Origin: an uncultured Treponema sp.
GTDB lineage: Bacteria > Spirochaetota > Spirochaetia > Treponematales > Treponemataceae
Assembly (NCBI GenBank): GCA_947167745.1
Contig: CAMVJE010000005.1
Span: 5,357-69,356 of the forward strand
Length of the DNA stretch: 64,000 nt
Direction: 5' to 3'
Notes under the pieces: generated by a model
What the model saw: only the letters and a program-made list of their open reading frames with translations
What the model was told of the DNA's origin: nothing
The model's database searches: none
Part shown: positions 34,159-42,615 of the stretch, in pieces
Layout of the letters: the number at the start of each line of letters is the position of its first letter
Position numbering within the stretch: the stretch's first letter is position 1
Made by a program: the position numbers and the translations under genes

Positions 34159-34218
34159 CCTAGCTGAGCTAGGTATTATTTGTAATTTAATTTTTTTTGT
34201 CAGTTTTTATTTCTGACA
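34159..34218 (-). promoter_or_regulatory. hsp20 control region: operator-like repeat and ribosome-site hairpin
   Basis: On the minus strand TGTCAG-N9-CTGACA (34218-34198) places its second half at the -35 position, with AATAAT 17 bases downstream (34180-34175) as -10. Just before the ribosome site, CCTAGCTCAGCTAGG (34173-34159) forms a hairpin. The 9-base spacer recalls CIRCE, but the arms differ from CIRCE. Confidence 0.5.
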
Positions 34219-34290
34219 CTAGAGATGAAGCAGAATCCGTGCCAACTTTTAAAAATTGAAAATGAAAAGGTAAAAGTCGGAAAAATTTAA

Positions 34291-34380
34291 GGGAGTTCCG
34301 GCTTTGCCGTCGGGTCTTTCGTGGTTCCGCGCCAAAGGCGCTCCATTGCCTTCGGCAACTTACGCCACTACAGCCCCTAA
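34291..34380. repeat. GGGAGTTCC-hairpin-TCGGGTCTTTCG repeat, copy 1
   Basis: Three hairpins (CCGGC-TTT-GCCG, GCGCC-AAA-GGCGC, TTGCC-TTC-GGCAA) within a 90-bp element beginning GGGAGTTCC. A relative is cut by the window end at 63958. Similar elements are common in treponemes and Bacteroidota from memory. The gap 34147-34474 contains this repeat, the hsp20 control region and two direct repeats, but no gene. Confidence 0.55.
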
Positions 34381-34398
34381 CTCAGAGAAAATCTACTC

Positions 34399-34434
34399 AC
34401 TGTGTCAAAATTTCTTTCAAAACTGTGTCAAAAT
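34399..34434 (+). promoter_or_regulatory. Two 13-bp direct repeats upstream of a large unknown gene
   Basis: ACTGTGTCAAAAT occurs at 34399-34411 and 34422-34434. The 23-bp distance is about two helix turns, which fits two regulator subunits on one DNA face. A TTATACC sequence follows near 34452. Confidence 0.4.
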
Positions 34435-34474
34435 AACCCAAACACCCTAATTATACCAAAAAAAACCGGACACA

Positions 34475-35998
34475 ATGCCCCCCTTCTTAATTCCTGATTT
34501 CCTTATAGAAATCTTTGCTTTTTGTGAAAAATTTCGTTATCTTAATAATGTGAGTGTTTCTATTGAAAACTTTTTAACTAACTTTCTCAGAACTTATCCC
34601 ATGCCTTTTTCTGCAAAAGAGCTTCTTGCTATGCTTTGCGGTTTGGGGCATAAAATCACTCTTCGTGAACTTACTGATTTTCTTGATAATGATGCCAGGG
34701 CTTTTGCACTTCAAAAGAAAATGTACATTACCAGGGCTGGGGCATTTACGAATCAGGTTTTCAGTTTTATGCCTACCCAAAGCGAAGTCGAACAGAAAGT
34801 ATTTGTTCCTGGTGACAGATGTATGCCTTTTGTCGATCTTGATGCACTTTCATTTTCGCTGACTTTTGAATTTCTCGGTCAGGCTCTTCCAAAAAAGAAT
34901 TTTGATACAGATTGCAATACTGCCAGAGATATGTTCTGTCTTTATGGCGACGAATTTTCGCCTCAGTATATAAGTTCGGATCCAGCCTGCAAGGATTTAC
35001 ACATAGCTGAGAATAATTTTGAGCTTCCTCTCAGGCTTAGTCTGACAGGTGTTTCTATGGAGCCGATTTTTGATAAAGTTGATTTCAAATACGGTGACAG
35101 AATTTTATGCCGTGTTTATGACTGGGATAGAGGTATCATCGAACTGATTCCGATTCTAACTCATAAACTCAATCCATTTCAGATTTCAGCCGAAGACATG
35201 GAGCGCCATAAATGGTACGAAAAGCTGGAAGAAGCTCTGCTTGAAAGTTTTGACAGTATGGGACCATGCTCAAGTATTGAAGAGCAACTGGCTAATGTTT
35301 TCTATGAAAACCGCCGTGAATTATGTGTTCCTGACTGCGGTTCAATTCATGAGTTTCTGGACAATTCAAAAAAAGTCGGCTTGGAATTGTTTGGTGTTGA
35401 AACCAGGCTCTGGCGCAAGGGAGAAGATGTTCCTGCTGTTGGCGAGTGGAATAAAAGTTTATACGGAGACGAAGAAAGGGTAATTCCTTATTTTATGCTT
35501 CCTGATTTTGTCATTGACTGCTATCTAAAAGATCAGATGTACGAAAAAAAGGATAACATAAACGAGGTAATCGAAAAAATTTTACCGACTCATATTCCTA
35601 TCTCAGCTGATGAAAAAAAACTGCTTACATTGCAAATTCACAACAGAAATGCTATACTTCGCAAAAGTTACAATTGGTTTGCAGATTTTGCAAATGGTTC
35701 GCTTCGTCACCGTGCGCTTAATCTCTTTACAGAAGTAGGCTCTCTTGTTTATGAGCTGGATTGTGACAACAAAGAACTGAATCAATTCCCTCAGCAGGAA
35801 CTGGTTACATTATCTCAGTTATATGCGCATATATCGCGTATGCTTGAGATTCTTTCTGATGATTCAGATTGTGAGGAAGACGAAGCCTGCGCCATGGAGC
35901 TTTCACTCGAAGGAATGGAGCTCAACTTTGAGGATATAAAACCGCTGCTTCTTTCGGCCTTAGATAAGGTAAAGAAAAACCGATTTAATGTCATTTAA
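34475..35998 (+). CDS. Large protein of unknown function
   Basis: A 507-residue soluble protein with no signal peptide or membrane helix. It is rich in Asp, Glu and Phe. Visible segments are an N-terminal helical part (FLTNFLRTYPMPFSAKELLAMLCGLGHKITLRELTDFL, possibly a winged-helix-like fold), a middle beta-rich part (SLTGVSMEPIFDKVDFKYGDRILCRVYDWDRGIIELIPI) and an acidic helical C-terminus. I do not recognise a family. The ATG at 34475 lacks a ribosome site. A GTG at 34550 preceded by TATCTT six bases upstream is an alternative start. It stands alone between hsp20 and transketolase. Confidence 0.7.
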   Translation: MPPFLIPDFLIEIFAFCEKFRYLNNVSVSIENFLTNFLRTYPMPFSAKELLAMLCGLGHKITLRELTDFLDNDARAFALQKKMYITRAGAFTNQVFSFMPTQSEVEQKVFVPGDRCMPFVDLDALSFSLTFEFLGQALPKKNFDTDCNTARDMFCLYGDEFSPQYISSDPACKDLHIAENNFELPLRLSLTGVSMEPIFDKVDFKYGDRILCRVYDWDRGIIELIPILTHKLNPFQISAEDMERHKWYEKLEEALLESFDSMGPCSSIEEQLANVFYENRRELCVPDCGSIHEFLDNSKKVGLELFGVETRLWRKGEDVPAVGEWNKSLYGDEERVIPYFMLPDFVIDCYLKDQMYEKKDNINEVIEKILPTHIPISADEKKLLTLQIHNRNAILRKSYNWFADFANGSLRHRALNLFTEVGSLVYELDCDNKELNQFPQQELVTLSQLYAHISRMLEILSDDSDCEEDEACAMELSLEGMELNFEDIKPLLLSALDKVKKNRFNVI

Positions 35999-36053
35999 AG
36001 GATTATGTCCTACAATGGCTTAAATATAAATTCATTACAAGGTTAGGTTTTTT

Positions 36054-38024
36054 ATGAACTCTAAAGGAATTGCTGCCGTTGCAAAAACTATCCGCAGCCT
36101 GTCAATCGATGCCATCCAGAAAGCTAATTCAGGCCACCCTGGACTTCCGCTTGGATGCGCAGAACTCGCTGCTCTTTTGTACGGAGAAATTTTAAAACAC
36201 AATCCGGCTGATTCAAAGTGGGCAGACCGTGATCGTTTCGTTCTTTCAGCCGGACACGGCTCTATGCTTTTGTACTCAGTGCTTCACCTGGCTGGTTACA
36301 AAATCACCCTTGATGACATTAAAAATTTCCGTCAGGTTGGCTCAGTTTGCTGTGGTCACCCAGAATACGGCATCACTGACGGCGTAGAAAATACATCTGG
36401 CCCTCTCGGTCAGGGCGTGGCTTTGGCTGTCGGTATGGCTCTTGCTGAGTCAATGCTTGAGGCAAAATACAACACTCCAAACCATAAAATCGTTGACCAC
36501 TATACTTACGCTCTTGTTGGAGAAGGCTGTCTTGAAGAGGGCGTTTCTTCAGAAGCATGTTCATTCGCTGGTCACAATAAATTAGGCAAACTCATCGTTT
36601 TCTATGATGAAAATCGCATTTCAATTGACGGTTCAACAAATATCACTTTCACAGAGGACATAGCTAAACGCTACGAAGCTTACGGCTGGCAGGTTCTCAA
36701 AGGAAGCATGTACGATATTAAAAAAATCCTCTCTCTCGTAGAAAAGGCCAAAAAAGAAACTCGCAAGCCGACTCTCATCATGCTCAAATCTGTAATCGGA
36801 AAGTGCTCTCCAAAAGAGGGAACTCCTGCCGTTCACGGTGAACCATTGGGAGAAGAAGCCGTTGCCCAGACAAAGAAAAATCTCGGCCTTGATCCGGAAA
36901 AATTCTTCCAGATTGACGAGGATGCCGTAAAATATTTCGCAGATAAAAAAGCAGAATTCGCAAAGCGTCAGGCAGACTGGAACGCAGAATTCGATGCATG
37001 GGCAAAAGAAAACCCGGAGCTTGCAAAAGAATGGAAGGCTTCTTACGAAGGAAGCCCAGACGGAAATGCCGATGACCCGGTTTACGAAGTCGGAAAGTCT
37101 GTCGCGACACGCACTGCCTCTGGCGACATGATTTCTGCAATGGGAGCACGCTATTCTTACCTCGTGGGCGGCTCTGCTGACCTTAAAGGCTCAAACAAAT
37201 CAGGAATGAAATGCGATGGCGGCACTTACACTCCTGAAAACCGGGCTGGCCGCTCAATCGAGTTCGGTATCCGTGAATTCGGCATGGCAAGCGAGGTAGC
37301 TGGAATGGCTTTGCACGGCGGACTTCGTCCATTCTGCGCCACATACCTTGTCTTCTCTGACTACATGCGGCCGTCAATCCGCCTGGCAGCTCTTATGGGC
37401 GTTCCTGTCATTTACGACCTCACCCACGATTCAATCTATCTTGGCGAAGACGGCCCCACACACCAGCCAATTGAACAGCTTTCGTCTTTGCGCTCAATCC
37501 CCAATTTGCAGGTTCTGCGACCGGGTGATGCCGAAGAAACTGTTGAAGCCTGGCACATGGCAATGGAAGCAAAAGACCATCCTGTTCTTTTCGCCCTCAC
37601 ACGGCAGAATGTTCCTGTTTACGCAAAAGAAAATGCTGACTGGCGCGAGACAATCAGAAAAGGTGCATACATCGTCAAAAATGGAGATGCAACTCCTGAT
37701 GTCACAATCGTCGCCACAGGTTCAGAAGTCAACATGGCTCTTGAAGCTGCTTCAAAAGTAACAGGAAAATCCATTCGAGTCGTTTCTGTTCTTGATAAAA
37801 ATCTCTTTGAATCTCAGAGCGAAGAATTCCAGAATCAGATTTTGGGCGGAGCAAAGAGGGTAATTGTTGCTGAAGCTGGTTCTAAAACTGGTTGGGAAGG
37901 CTATGTCTCAAGCAAAAAAGATTTGTTCACAATCGATCGCTTTGGAGAATCTGGTCCTGCTAAAAAAGTTGCCGAGCATTTCGGTTTCACGGCAGATAAA
38001 CTTGCTGAACTGATTAACGCATAA
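36054..38024 (+). CDS. tkt: Transketolase
   Basis: The 656-residue enzyme has the expected length. Thiamine-diphosphate motifs are GHGSMLLYSVLHLAGY (about residue 71) and GEGCLEEGVSSEACSFAGHNKLGKLIVFYDENRISIDG (about 154-190). The second domain has RSIEFGIREFGMASEVAGMALHGG, with the catalytic Glu, and THDSIYLGEDGPTHQPIEQLSSLR. It moves two-carbon units between sugar phosphates in the pentose-phosphate pathway. It has an AAGG-type ribosome site and its own terminator. Confidence 0.98.
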   Translation: MNSKGIAAVAKTIRSLSIDAIQKANSGHPGLPLGCAELAALLYGEILKHNPADSKWADRDRFVLSAGHGSMLLYSVLHLAGYKITLDDIKNFRQVGSVCCGHPEYGITDGVENTSGPLGQGVALAVGMALAESMLEAKYNTPNHKIVDHYTYALVGEGCLEEGVSSEACSFAGHNKLGKLIVFYDENRISIDGSTNITFTEDIAKRYEAYGWQVLKGSMYDIKKILSLVEKAKKETRKPTLIMLKSVIGKCSPKEGTPAVHGEPLGEEAVAQTKKNLGLDPEKFFQIDEDAVKYFADKKAEFAKRQADWNAEFDAWAKENPELAKEWKASYEGSPDGNADDPVYEVGKSVATRTASGDMISAMGARYSYLVGGSADLKGSNKSGMKCDGGTYTPENRAGRSIEFGIREFGMASEVAGMALHGGLRPFCATYLVFSDYMRPSIRLAALMGVPVIYDLTHDSIYLGEDGPTHQPIEQLSSLRSIPNLQVLRPGDAEETVEAWHMAMEAKDHPVLFALTRQNVPVYAKENADWRETIRKGAYIVKNGDATPDVTIVATGSEVNMALEAASKVTGKSIRVVSVLDKNLFESQSEEFQNQILGGAKRVIVAEAGSKTGWEGYVSSKKDLFTIDRFGESGPAKKVAEHFGFTADKLAELINA

Positions 38025-38037
38025 AAAAATAGCGCGA

Positions 38038-38077
38038 AAAAGGGGCTGACCAATAAGTATGAGTCACCCCCTTTTTT
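38038..38077. terminator. Bidirectional terminator between tkt and lgt
   Basis: AAGGGG-CTGAC pairs with GTCA-CCCCCTT (stem about 38038-38071) and is followed by TTTTTTT. It serves the convergent tkt and lgt. Confidence 0.85.
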
Positions 38078-39063
38078 TATGCAGATTTTCTTTTGTTAAG
38101 TAAATATCCCGTGACCGCCACGGCAATTCCTCCAAGAATCATCAGGAAACACAGAATTTGGCCTGTGGAGATATTTAACAAGCTTGTGTTCATGTAAATT
38201 GGCGCGTTTGAATCTGCTGCGATTCGATATCCAATATCTGCATCCGGCTCACGGAAATACTCAATAAAAAAGCGGAAGAATCCGTAACCGCAGGTGTAAA
38301 GGGCACCTGAAAAACCGTCAAAAGGCTTTTTTTTGTGTAAAATCCAGATAATTAAGAATAAAATTAGACCTTCAAAAAGAGCTTCGTAAAGCTGGCTGGG
38401 GTGACGGGGAAGATTTACCAGCGCCGTTTGAGCTTCCATGCCGGTTTTATCCATGAATTCCTTGACCCACCCCAGTGAAGAAGAGAATTTTTCGGCGTGC
38501 GGAAAGACCATGCCCCAGGGAGCGGTGGTGATTCTACCGTACAACTCGCCGTTCATGAAATTTCCGATTCGGCCGAAAGTGTAGCCCAAAGGAATGGCTG
38601 TGACCATTGCGTCTGACCATTTGAAGAATGAAACCTTATGCCTCCAGCACCAGAAAATCATTCCCAATAAGCCGCCTATAAATCCGCCGTGATAGCTCAT
38701 GCCTGCCAGACCTGTAAAATGACCGTTCTGAAATGGCCAGAAAATGAGCCATGGTTTTTTGAAATAAATCCCTGAAGTGTCGTAAACAAGGGTCGAAAAG
38801 ACTCGGGCACCAATCAGCAGAAAGACGATTCCTGTGGCGATAAAACTGAAAATGTCGTCTTCAGTGGCTTTTCTTAGCGTGCCGTCTGCATTTGTTGAAT
38901 CCAATGCACCTTCCCGAAGCAGTTTTTTTAGAATGAAAAAAGCTGTTCCGAAGGCCAGAATGTACATAAGACCGTACCAGCGCAAAAGACTCAGTACCGG
39001 GACTCCAGGGAAAATTTCTGGATGAATCCAACCTGGATAGTTGAAATACAAGGGAAAAATCAT
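38077..39063 (-). CDS. lgt: Prolipoprotein diacylglyceryl transferase Lgt
   Basis: This 328-residue membrane enzyme has about seven helices, YHGGFIGGLLG and the signature GRIGNFMNGELYGRIT (about residues 165-180). It transfers diacylglycerol to the lipobox cysteine, the first step in making the many lipoproteins seen in this window. Its ATG overlaps the stop of the flhG-like gene by four bases. Confidence 0.96.
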   Translation of the reverse strand: MIFPLYFNYPGWIHPEIFPGVPVLSLLRWYGLMYILAFGTAFFILKKLLREGALDSTNADGTLRKATEDDIFSFIATGIVFLLIGARVFSTLVYDTSGIYFKKPWLIFWPFQNGHFTGLAGMSYHGGFIGGLLGMIFWCWRHKVSFFKWSDAMVTAIPLGYTFGRIGNFMNGELYGRITTAPWGMVFPHAEKFSSSLGWVKEFMDKTGMEAQTALVNLPRHPSQLYEALFEGLILFLIIWILHKKKPFDGFSGALYTCGYGFFRFFIEYFREPDADIGYRIAADSNAPIYMNTSLLNISTGQILCFLMILGGIAVAVTGYLLNKRKSA

Positions 39064-40175
39064 ACTCTGAATCCTTGCTGAGCTGCTTTTACCAGCCGGT
39101 TTTTAAGCATGATGTTTTCGTTTTTGAGCTGAGTGATTTCGTAATTTTGTGTTTTAATCATTTCGGCCAGTTCACTTACATTCAAGGCACCCGAGCCAAT
39201 CAAATCTTCAACATAGGAAAGTTTTGCTGAATAGTCATCGCTGGCTTCTTCGCTTGCCTGTTCAAAACTCTCGTCAAAAGAAAGCGATTCTCCCTGCATG
39301 ATTTTTTCGGCGATACGGAAAATTGCCTGAGCCAAAACAGAATTCGGCTTGTAGACAGTGACAGGCAGACTTGAAGAAAGTGCTTTATCCTGCATTGAGT
39401 CACGGTACATGACACCGAGTGACTCAACATCAAGACCCAGATATTGCTGACATGAGCGGCGGATTTTCTGAGCCTTGTCAGCATCTTTTGGCTCGTCAAT
39501 CATGTTCATAATCAGCCGAGGCCGGAATTGAGACAGGCGCCGTTTGAATTTTTCGCCATTTTCGGGATCGATTTCAGTGATTTTTTCTATCAACTTAGGA
39601 ATATATAGTTTTTGAAGGGATGACGAATCGTTGCGAAGTTTATTGATGAAATCTGCGGCTTTTGAATTCTTTTTGAAAGTAGCTGCCATGAGTCTGAAAA
39701 CTGCATTTTTCAGGAAAAGGTAGCCGTTGAGGGTCGCCGTGACTGTAGGAGCCGTAACGATGATTCCCTGTGGCGAAATTAGAAACAAATCTAGAATCGT
39801 AAGGTGAGTGCCTGCGCCCAAGTCTACGATGAGATAATCGGCATTAACTGAATGAAATTTTTTGATGAGGGCATTTTTTTGTGCTACTTTAAGTGCACTC
39901 AAACCCGGAATTTCAGAGTCGCCGGCAATGAAACTGACATTTTTGTAGTCAGTGGGCGTGATTATGTCTTCGAATTTTGACTCGCCGGTAAGGAAAGTAC
40001 CAATTCCTTTTTTGGGAGAATTGTGTCCGATAACAAGATGAAGGTTTGATGCGCCCAGGTCCAAGTCTGCGAGCACAACTTTTTTGCCCGCCTGACCAAG
40101 TGCGATTGCTAAATTTGCGGAGAGAAGGCTTTTACCAACACCGCCTTTTCCGCTTGCTACTGGAATAATCTGCAT
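39060..40175 (-). CDS. MinD/FlhG-like P-loop ATPase
   Basis: The 371-residue protein has the deviant Walker A PVASGKGGVGKSLLSANLA (both Lys kept), the switch ADLDLGASNLHLVIG and YLIVDLGAGTHLT. In closely related proteins these point to FlhG/YlxH, which control flagellar number, rather than to MinD. A ~90-residue tail after residue 280 ends in a coiled coil (ELAEMIKTQNYEITQLKNENIMLKNRLVKAA), which is unusual. TATAAT is seven bases before the ATG with no ribosome site. It forms an operon with lgt. Confidence 0.85.
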   Translation of the reverse strand: MQIIPVASGKGGVGKSLLSANLAIALGQAGKKVVLADLDLGASNLHLVIGHNSPKKGIGTFLTGESKFEDIITPTDYKNVSFIAGDSEIPGLSALKVAQKNALIKKFHSVNADYLIVDLGAGTHLTILDLFLISPQGIIVTAPTVTATLNGYLFLKNAVFRLMAATFKKNSKAADFINKLRNDSSSLQKLYIPKLIEKITEIDPENGEKFKRRLSQFRPRLIMNMIDEPKDADKAQKIRRSCQQYLGLDVESLGVMYRDSMQDKALSSSLPVTVYKPNSVLAQAIFRIAEKIMQGESLSFDESFEQASEEASDDYSAKLSYVEDLIGSGALNVSELAEMIKTQNYEITQLKNENIMLKNRLVKAAQQGFRV

Positions 40176-40182
40176 AAAGATA

Positions 40183-40188
40183 ATTATA
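40183..40188 (-). promoter_or_regulatory. -10 box 7 nt before the MinD/FlhG-like gene (leaderless candidate)
   Basis: The minus strand reads TATAAT, seven bases, then the ATG at 40175. Confidence 0.45.
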
Positions 40189-40251
40189 ACATAAGATTCT
40201 TTCTTTATAAAGATTGATTTTTCTCTTATAGAAACATAAAATAGATTTAAT

Positions 40252-41730
40252 ATGAAATATTATGATTCTATTCTAAAACGTGTTAATACAATCATTTTGA
40301 TTTTTATTATTGCACTTTTTGCTTCCCAGTGTTTTGCTGAGTCTTCTTCAAATTCTGCTACTGAAAAAACAAATAAATCCCGTCAGTACATGGAACTGAT
40401 GAACAGCATTTTTGATTTCGTTCAGAGAAATTATGTTGATGAAGTTGATCCTCAGGTTCTATACGAAGGGGCAATCAAGGGGATGATGGAGTCTCTCAAA
40501 GATCCGTACACTGTTTATCTCGACAAAACAAGTTTCCGCTCAATAAATGATACCACTTCCGGCTCATTCGGTGGGGTAGGTCTTCAGATTTCAAAGCCTG
40601 TTGAAACCAGCCCAGAAAAGCCTGCTTTTGTTGAAGTAGCTTCTCCCGTTGAAGATACTCCAGGTTTTAAGGCAGGAATACTTGCCGGCGATTTAATTAT
40701 TTCAATCAATGGCACTGACACTTCTACAATCACCATGGAGCAGGTTTTGGACATGCTTCGTGGAAAGGTTGGTGAAAGCGTTGATCTTGTTATCCGCCGC
40801 GGAAAGAACATGGAATTCCCGGTTACGCTGGTTCGTGCAATTATTGAAGTTCCGGTCGTAAAATACGGCATGATTGAAGGCACAAAAATCGGCTATGTTC
40901 GTTTGATTGAATTTACACCCCAGCTGGTTGAGCGTATGCAGGAAGCTTTGGATTCTTTCAAAAAAAACTATGCTACAGGTCTTATTATTGATTTACGCAA
41001 TAATCCTGGCGGACTCATTACAAGTGCTGTTGAAATTGCTGATAAATTCATTGATAACGGTCCTATTGTATCAACAAAAAGCCGTCTTGCATTCGAAAAT
41101 TCGGTTTTTACGGCTACAGCCAAAAAAACTACCATTCGAAACATGCCGATTGTTGTTCTGATTAATAAGGGAAGTGCTTCTGCTTCAGAAATTGTGAGTG
41201 GTGCCCTCAAGGACAATCACCTCGCATATCTTGTCGGCCAGCGTACTTACGGCAAGGGTTCCGTTCAACAGGTTCTGCCTCTTTCATCAACTGACGGCCT
41301 TAAAATCACTATGGCCCGCTATTACACACCAAGCGATGTCAATATTGATAAAATCGGTATTCCGCCAGACCGAGAAATTCTCTTCCCTGTTTTAAGCGAA
41401 GAGGGCGAAAAGCAGTATCTCGAATTATACAAATCAACAGAAATTCAGGATTTTGTGGATGGAAGAACAAACCTTACCGAAAATCAGATTTCAGAATTTG
41501 CAAAAAAACTCAAGAAAAAATATTCTGAGATTGACGAGGCTAGTCTCCGTAAGCTCGTGCGAAATGAAGCTAACAAAACTAAGGGCACTATGCTCTACGA
41601 TTTGGATTATGATGTTCAGCTCAATGAGGCTATTTCAATCTTGCAGAATGAAAATTTCACCGAACTGATTGCCGGCACAAAAACTCTCAAAGAATTACAG
41701 GAGCAGGCAATTCTCGAAGAGAAAAAATAG
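40252..41730 (+). CDS. ctpA: C-terminal processing peptidase (S41 family)
   Basis: The 492-residue protein has a signal peptide (cleavage near QCFAES, residue 26). A PDZ domain follows (GGVGLQISKP ... GFKAGILAGDLIISINGTDTS), then the S41 core with IDLRNNPGGLITSA, the nucleophile Ser in NKGSASASEIVSGAL and the Lys in GKGSVQQVLPL. It cleaves periplasmic proteins near their C-termini. The C-terminal ~110 residues are helical and charged. TAAAAT is nine bases before the ATG. Confidence 0.95.
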   Translation: MKYYDSILKRVNTIILIFIIALFASQCFAESSSNSATEKTNKSRQYMELMNSIFDFVQRNYVDEVDPQVLYEGAIKGMMESLKDPYTVYLDKTSFRSINDTTSGSFGGVGLQISKPVETSPEKPAFVEVASPVEDTPGFKAGILAGDLIISINGTDTSTITMEQVLDMLRGKVGESVDLVIRRGKNMEFPVTLVRAIIEVPVVKYGMIEGTKIGYVRLIEFTPQLVERMQEALDSFKKNYATGLIIDLRNNPGGLITSAVEIADKFIDNGPIVSTKSRLAFENSVFTATAKKTTIRNMPIVVLINKGSASASEIVSGALKDNHLAYLVGQRTYGKGSVQQVLPLSSTDGLKITMARYYTPSDVNIDKIGIPPDREILFPVLSEEGEKQYLELYKSTEIQDFVDGRTNLTENQISEFAKKLKKKYSEIDEASLRKLVRNEANKTKGTMLYDLDYDVQLNEAISILQNENFTELIAGTKTLKELQEQAILEEKK

Positions 41731-41732
41731 TC

Positions 41733-42548
41733 TTGCGCCAGTATATTTCACAAAAAAATCTTGATTCTGACGGGCTGCTCTCAATAATCGGAAAGGATTT
41801 CCGATACTTGCGGAATGTTTTACGTCTAAAGGCCGGTGACATGATTTTTGTGCGTCTACCAGACGGAAAATTACAACCCATGACTGTTTGTCAGATTGAT
41901 GAAAAAGGCAAAAAAATTATCCTGCAGGTCTGTGATGTATCTGACATGCAGGAGGGCGAAAATCAACCGACAGAAACTTCCTCAATTGAATCAAGAGAAT
42001 TCACTCTTTTTATGGCTCTTCCTAAATCTTCAAAATTTGATTTGATTGTGCGTCAGGCTACTGAGTGCGGAGTGGCGAGAATTATCCCTATAAAAACAGA
42101 ATTTTCCCAAAATGGCAGTGAAAAAATCAATTTCAGGTCTGAACGATTTGACCGAATCATAAAAGAAGCCCGGCAGCAGAGCGGAAGCCCGGTGGATACA
42201 AAAATCACTGACTGTAAAGAGTTTTCTGAGGCTTGTAAAATCTGGCAGAATGAGACTGAAAATCTGTCTGAGTCCGAAAAAATTGCCATTGTCCTTTATG
42301 AGCGGAATGATTCTACTGTTAGCATTCGTCAGGCATGTCAGCGCTTTTTCGATCAAGGCAAATTAAATACTTGCAACCTTAAAAAAATTGCCCTTTTCTG
42401 CGGAAGTGAGGGGGGAATTTCACCGTCTGAAATTGAACTACTTCAAAAGACAGGCTTTATTCCAGTTCATTTAAAAACAAATATTCTGCGTTGCGAAACC
42501 GCTGCCCTTTATGGAATTTCTGCTCTTCAGTCATCTTTATCTGATTGA
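41733..42548 (+). CDS. rsmE: 16S rRNA m3U1498 methyltransferase RsmE
   Basis: The 271-residue SPOUT methyltransferase starts at a TTG two bases after the ctpA stop, MRQYISQKN matching the usual RsmE N-terminus. A PUA-like domain (FRYLRNVLRLKAGDMIFV) precedes the knot (FTLFMALPKSSKFDLIVRQATECGVARIIPIKTEFS ... RIIKEARQQSG) and the ending FCGSEGGISPSEIELL ... LKTNILRCETAALYGISALQ. It is the more orthodox of the two RsmE proteins here, although an insertion (CDVSDMQEGENQPTETSSIES) sits between domains. Confidence 0.92.
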   Translation: MRQYISQKNLDSDGLLSIIGKDFRYLRNVLRLKAGDMIFVRLPDGKLQPMTVCQIDEKGKKIILQVCDVSDMQEGENQPTETSSIESREFTLFMALPKSSKFDLIVRQATECGVARIIPIKTEFSQNGSEKINFRSERFDRIIKEARQQSGSPVDTKITDCKEFSEACKIWQNETENLSESEKIAIVLYERNDSTVSIRQACQRFFDQGKLNTCNLKKIALFCGSEGGISPSEIELLQKTGFIPVHLKTNILRCETAALYGISALQSSLSD

Positions 42549-42615
42549 TAATTATATGAATTGCCAAATTTTATTCACTATGCTATTCTTTAGGCAATAT
42601 TAAAAAGGTATAAAT

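Noticed and set aside
34198..34218. CIRCE (HrcA operator) before hsp20
   Set aside because: The spacer is nine bases, but the arms TGTCAG/CTGACA do not match TTAGCACTC/GAGTGCTAA.
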